Below are positions 60,875 through 64,000 of a DNA stretch of 64,000 bases, piece after piece. How positions within the stretch are numbered: position 1 is the first letter of the stretch; every line of letters begins with the position of its first letter. Under the pieces are notes generated by a model. It worked only from the letters and a program-made list of their open reading frames with translations, did no database searches and was not told the DNA's origin. The translations under genes and the position numbers were made by a program. Source of the stretch: Cladorhizidae sp. MBARI D1340-BT2. Taxonomy: Eukaryota; Porifera; Demospongiae; Poecilosclerida; Cladorhizidae. The stretch spans positions 31,644,276-31,708,275 of the forward strand of contig JAQNBH010000014.1 of assembly GCA_028752905.1 (NCBI GenBank), read 5' to 3'.

Positions 60875-61225
60875 GTTTAAAAGCCCAGGATACCCCTGAA
60901 GCTACAACTCAAGTAAAAGCCCAGGATACCCTGAAGCTCTTACCTCCACCACTCAAGTAAAATCCCTGAAGCTCTTAACAAGATTCTAGAAAAAGTGTTT
61001 AAAAGCCCAGGATACCCCTGAAGCTCTTACCTCCATAACTCAAGTAAAAGCCCAGGATACCCTGAAGCTCTTACCTCCACCACTCAAGTAAAAGCCCAGG
61101 ATACCCTGAAGCTCTTACCTCCACCACTCAAGTAAAAGCCCTGATACCCTGAAGCTCTTACCTCCACCATTCAAGTAAAAGCTCTGGATACCCTGAAGCT
61201 CTTACCTCCACCATTCAAATAAAAC
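60875..61225. repeat. 44-bp minisatellite
   Basis: About seven copies of AAGCCCAGGATACCCTGAAG, then CTCTTACCTCCACCACTCAA, GTAA. The stretch TTCTAGAAAAAGTGTTTAAA appears twice (60861 and 60983), so a larger block was duplicated inside the array. Confidence 0.92.
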
Positions 61226-61834
61226 CCCTGGATACTCTATATCTTCTGCATGTTGTTATACTGCTTCGTAGATTGCTTAGCAGACTTCAGTAACTCTTGT
61301 GGAGGTTCCCATGCAACCTATTCCCCTATAGGCATAACAAAGAGTACTTTCAATGGGCATTGGCACTACCCAACTTGCTTATTTACTACTGGATAACTGT
61401 ATTCCTAAATAATTAGTTCAATAAGAGTTTAGATGGTGAAAGCTATAACTATGTATTACCTTGAAGCTTCTCAGATGTCCTCATCAGTGAGTTGTAGATC
61501 TTGAGTGGATAACTAATGACAGTGTCTCCTTTTAGATATGTGAATTTATTATCCAGCAGGTTGTGTTTTATTAAATTTTTGGTAATATTAAAAGCAGCTT
61601 CTTCTGGTATGTGTGGGGTGGAGGGGGTTCATCTGTGAAACATTGAAATCATGAGACAGGAAGTCCTTCCTTAAATGGTAAAGGGTTTCCAAACTGGGTA
61701 TAGTATATTATATATATGGTATATACATTCTTTTTTCTTTTCGTATTATTTTTAACACATCAATCTAATGATCAATCTAATGTAGTTTTGTTGTTGTTGT
61801 TGTTTTGTTTCTAATAAAAGCTGGAAAATCACTT
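61226..61834. other. Unique AT-rich sequence, no feature recognised
   Basis: Contains (TTG)n near 61788-61805 and (TA)n near 61706-61720. Short open frames only. Confidence 0.4.
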
Positions 61835-62640
61835 ACTCATGCTGGAAGTCAGCGTTCTGACATGTTTGTTCAACTGAAATGGTTGAGTTATGTTAACCGT
61901 TATGACATGTTTGTTCGCTGAAATGGTTGAGTTATGTTTAGCTTTCTGGCATGTTTGCTCACTGAAAGGGTTGAGTTATGTTTAGCTTTCTGACGTGTTT
62001 GTTCACTGAAATGGTTGAGTTATGTTTAGCTTTCTGGCGTGTTTGTTTACTGAAATGGTTGAGTTATGTTTAGCTTTCTGGCGTGTTTGTTCGCTGAAAT
62101 GGTTGAGTAATGTTTAGCTTTCTGACATGTTTGTTCACTGAAATGGTTGAGTTGTGTTTAGCTTTCTGGCATGTTTGCTCACTGAAATGATTGAGTTATG
62201 TTAAGCTTTCTGACATGTTTGTTCACTGAAATGGTTGAGTTATGTTTAGCTTTCTGACATGTTTATTCACTGAAATGGTTGAGTTATGTCTAGCTTTCTG
62301 ACGTGTTTGTTCACTGAAATGGTTGAGTTATGTCTAGCTTTCTGACGTGTTTGTTCACCTAAATGGTTGAGTTATGTTTAGCTTTCTGGCGTGTTTATTT
62401 ACTGAAATGGTTGAGTTATGTTCAGCTTTCTGGCGTGTTTGTTCACTGAAATGGTTGAGTAATGTTTAGCTTTCTTTCTGACGTGTTTGTTCACTAAAAT
62501 GGTTGAGTTATATTTAGCTTTCTGGCGTGTTTGTTCACTGAAATGGTTGAGTTATGTTTAGCTTTCTGACATGTTTGTTCACTGAAATGGTTGAGTTATG
62601 TTTAGCTTTCTGACATGTTTGTTCACTGAAATGGTTGAGT
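61835..62640. repeat. 44-bp minisatellite
   Basis: About eighteen copies of CTTTCTGACATGTTTGTTCA, then CTGAAATGGTTGAGTTATGT, TTAG. Two unit types, GACATG and GGCGTG, are interspersed. It shares its period, but not its sequence, with the array at 60875. Confidence 0.96.
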
Positions 62641-63237
62641 TAGTGTTAGTATAAAAGTATGGAATAGTATGGAGTCTTATACTCACACAACACTCACACA
62701 AGATGAAAAATGCTTGCACAGTTCTACAAATGTTGGGTTGACTTAACAAAAAATAAATGTTACCACCACAAACATCGGACCCTTTACCTATTAAGATAAT
62801 GAACACTAAATATAATACAGTTTTGTGTGTGTTTATTAAAGCATTATCAAATGCCAGACAGAACACCCCATAAAAACTTACACCGGCAGCGTCTTAGCTG
62901 TGCCTTCAGCCACTATTGGCTCCCTAAGACCCCAGACCCCCAGCACCCTGCCTTCCTTTAGGTAGTGAACGAGCAGACTTCAAAAATCATAAAACTGCAA
63001 ACCTCCTTTGAAATTCATCTTCAAGGGTCCATCTATCATCAATCTTTTCATTCACTTACATAACTTGCGTGAAATGGGTACCACCGTAACAGTTTTAGTG
63101 CCGCTAGACTCCAAACATTTCAACAACTAATCTGTTTCTTTTTTAAGTTAAAAGTTGTGGTAGCAGGTGGTCTCACATGCCAATTTGTAATCAGGATTAT
63201 ATCTTAAAAACATGATGCTATGCTATGCAGTCAGCAG
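62641..63237. other. Unique sequence, no feature recognised
   Basis: The minus-strand open frame at 62866-62579 overlaps the adjacent array and has no motif. No RNA gene or transposon end was seen. Confidence 0.4.
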
Positions 63238-64000
63238 TCTCTGTGTGTGTGTGTACAACATGCAACACTGTGTGTGTGTACACTAGCAATAAACATGCAA
63301 CACTGTATGTGTGTACACTAGCAATAAACATGCAACACTGTGTGTGCGTACACTAGCTATAAACATGCAACACTGTGTGTGTGTACACTAGCAATAAACA
63401 TGCAACACTGTGTGTGTACACTAGCAATAAACATGCAACACTGTGTGTGTGTACACTAGCAATAAACATGCAACACTGTGTGTGTGTACACTAGCAATAA
63501 ACATGCAACACTGTGTGTACTAGCAATAAACATGCAAAACTGTGTGTGTGTGTACACTAGCAATAAACATGCAACACTGTGTGTGTATACTAGCAATAAA
63601 CATGCAACACTGTGTGTGTGTACACTAGCAATAAACATGCAACACTGTGTGTGTGTACACTAGCAATAAACATGCAACACTGTGTGTGTATACTAGCAAT
63701 AAACATGCAACACTGTGTGTGTGCACTAGCAATAAAAACATGCAACACTGTGTGTGTGTACACTAGCAATAAACATGCAACACTGTGTGGGTGTACACTA
63801 GCAATAAACATGCAACACTGTGTGTGTACACTAGCAATAAACATGCAACACTGTGTGTGTACACTAGCAATAAACATGCAACACTGTGTGTGTGTGTACA
63901 CTAGCAATAAACATGCAACACTGTGTGTGTGTACACTAGCAATAAACATGCAACACTGTGTGTGTGTGAACTAGCAATAAACATGCAACACTGTGTGTGT
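63238..64000. repeat. Minisatellite, about 35-bp unit with (GT)n
   Basis: About twenty copies of TACACTAGCAATAAACATGC, then AACACTGTGTGTGTG. The (GT)n part varies from three to seven repeats, so unit length drifts. The array runs off the right edge of the window. The open frames on both strands (for example 63612-63974) are repeat artefacts. Confidence 0.97.

Overview
The window is animal-type eukaryotic nuclear DNA. Protein-coding sequence is sparse and split by GT..AG introns. It holds a degenerate hAT transposon, fold-back elements, a retroelement fragment, and an exceptional load of minisatellites. Two short exons resemble a metazoan ciliary protein (CFAP90/C5orf49-like), so the organism is probably a ciliated metazoan. 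The 60-bp intron and the repeat style would suit a sponge or another marine invertebrate, but nothing here proves the phylum. No bacterial operons, rRNA, convincing tRNA or CRISPR array were seen. The long open frames inside the repeats follow from repeat-unit lengths divisible by three and are not annotated as genes.

Layout: 1-1294, 49-bp minisatellite; 1574-1823, fold-back MITE; 2343-3266 and 3493-3928, 34-bp and 29-bp minisatellites; 5662-9300, hAT element with decayed transposase and recognisable ends; 9443-13352, 21-bp minisatellite; 14271-16046, large inverted repeat whose arms carry a 46-bp minisatellite; 16933-20004, three phase-compatible minus-strand exons of an unidentified gene with WEDF and WEKF motifs, whose introns hold a 71-bp and a 15-bp array; 21056-22505, two more minisatellites; 22925-23100, plus-strand exon; 23830-24396, retroelement 3' fragment with an A-rich tail; 24682-25026, CFAP90-like exons; 26266-29785, four further repeats; 30476-56551, a 26-kb array of 33/31/30-bp units with nested duplications of about 1.0, 2.2 and 6 kb; 57285-57353, a candidate terminal exon that may belong to the CFAP90-like gene; 57655-64000, five further minisatellites, the last running off the window.

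Roughly 60 percent of the window is tandem repeat, made of about eighteen arrays whose unit sequences look unrelated. A dispersed element present at about 14.6, 25.6, 29.1 and 57.4 kb carries a hammerhead-ribozyme-like core. The genes show no functional relation to one another. If the 57.3-kb exon belongs to the CFAP90-like gene, most of the repeat tract lies inside a single intron of about 32 kb.
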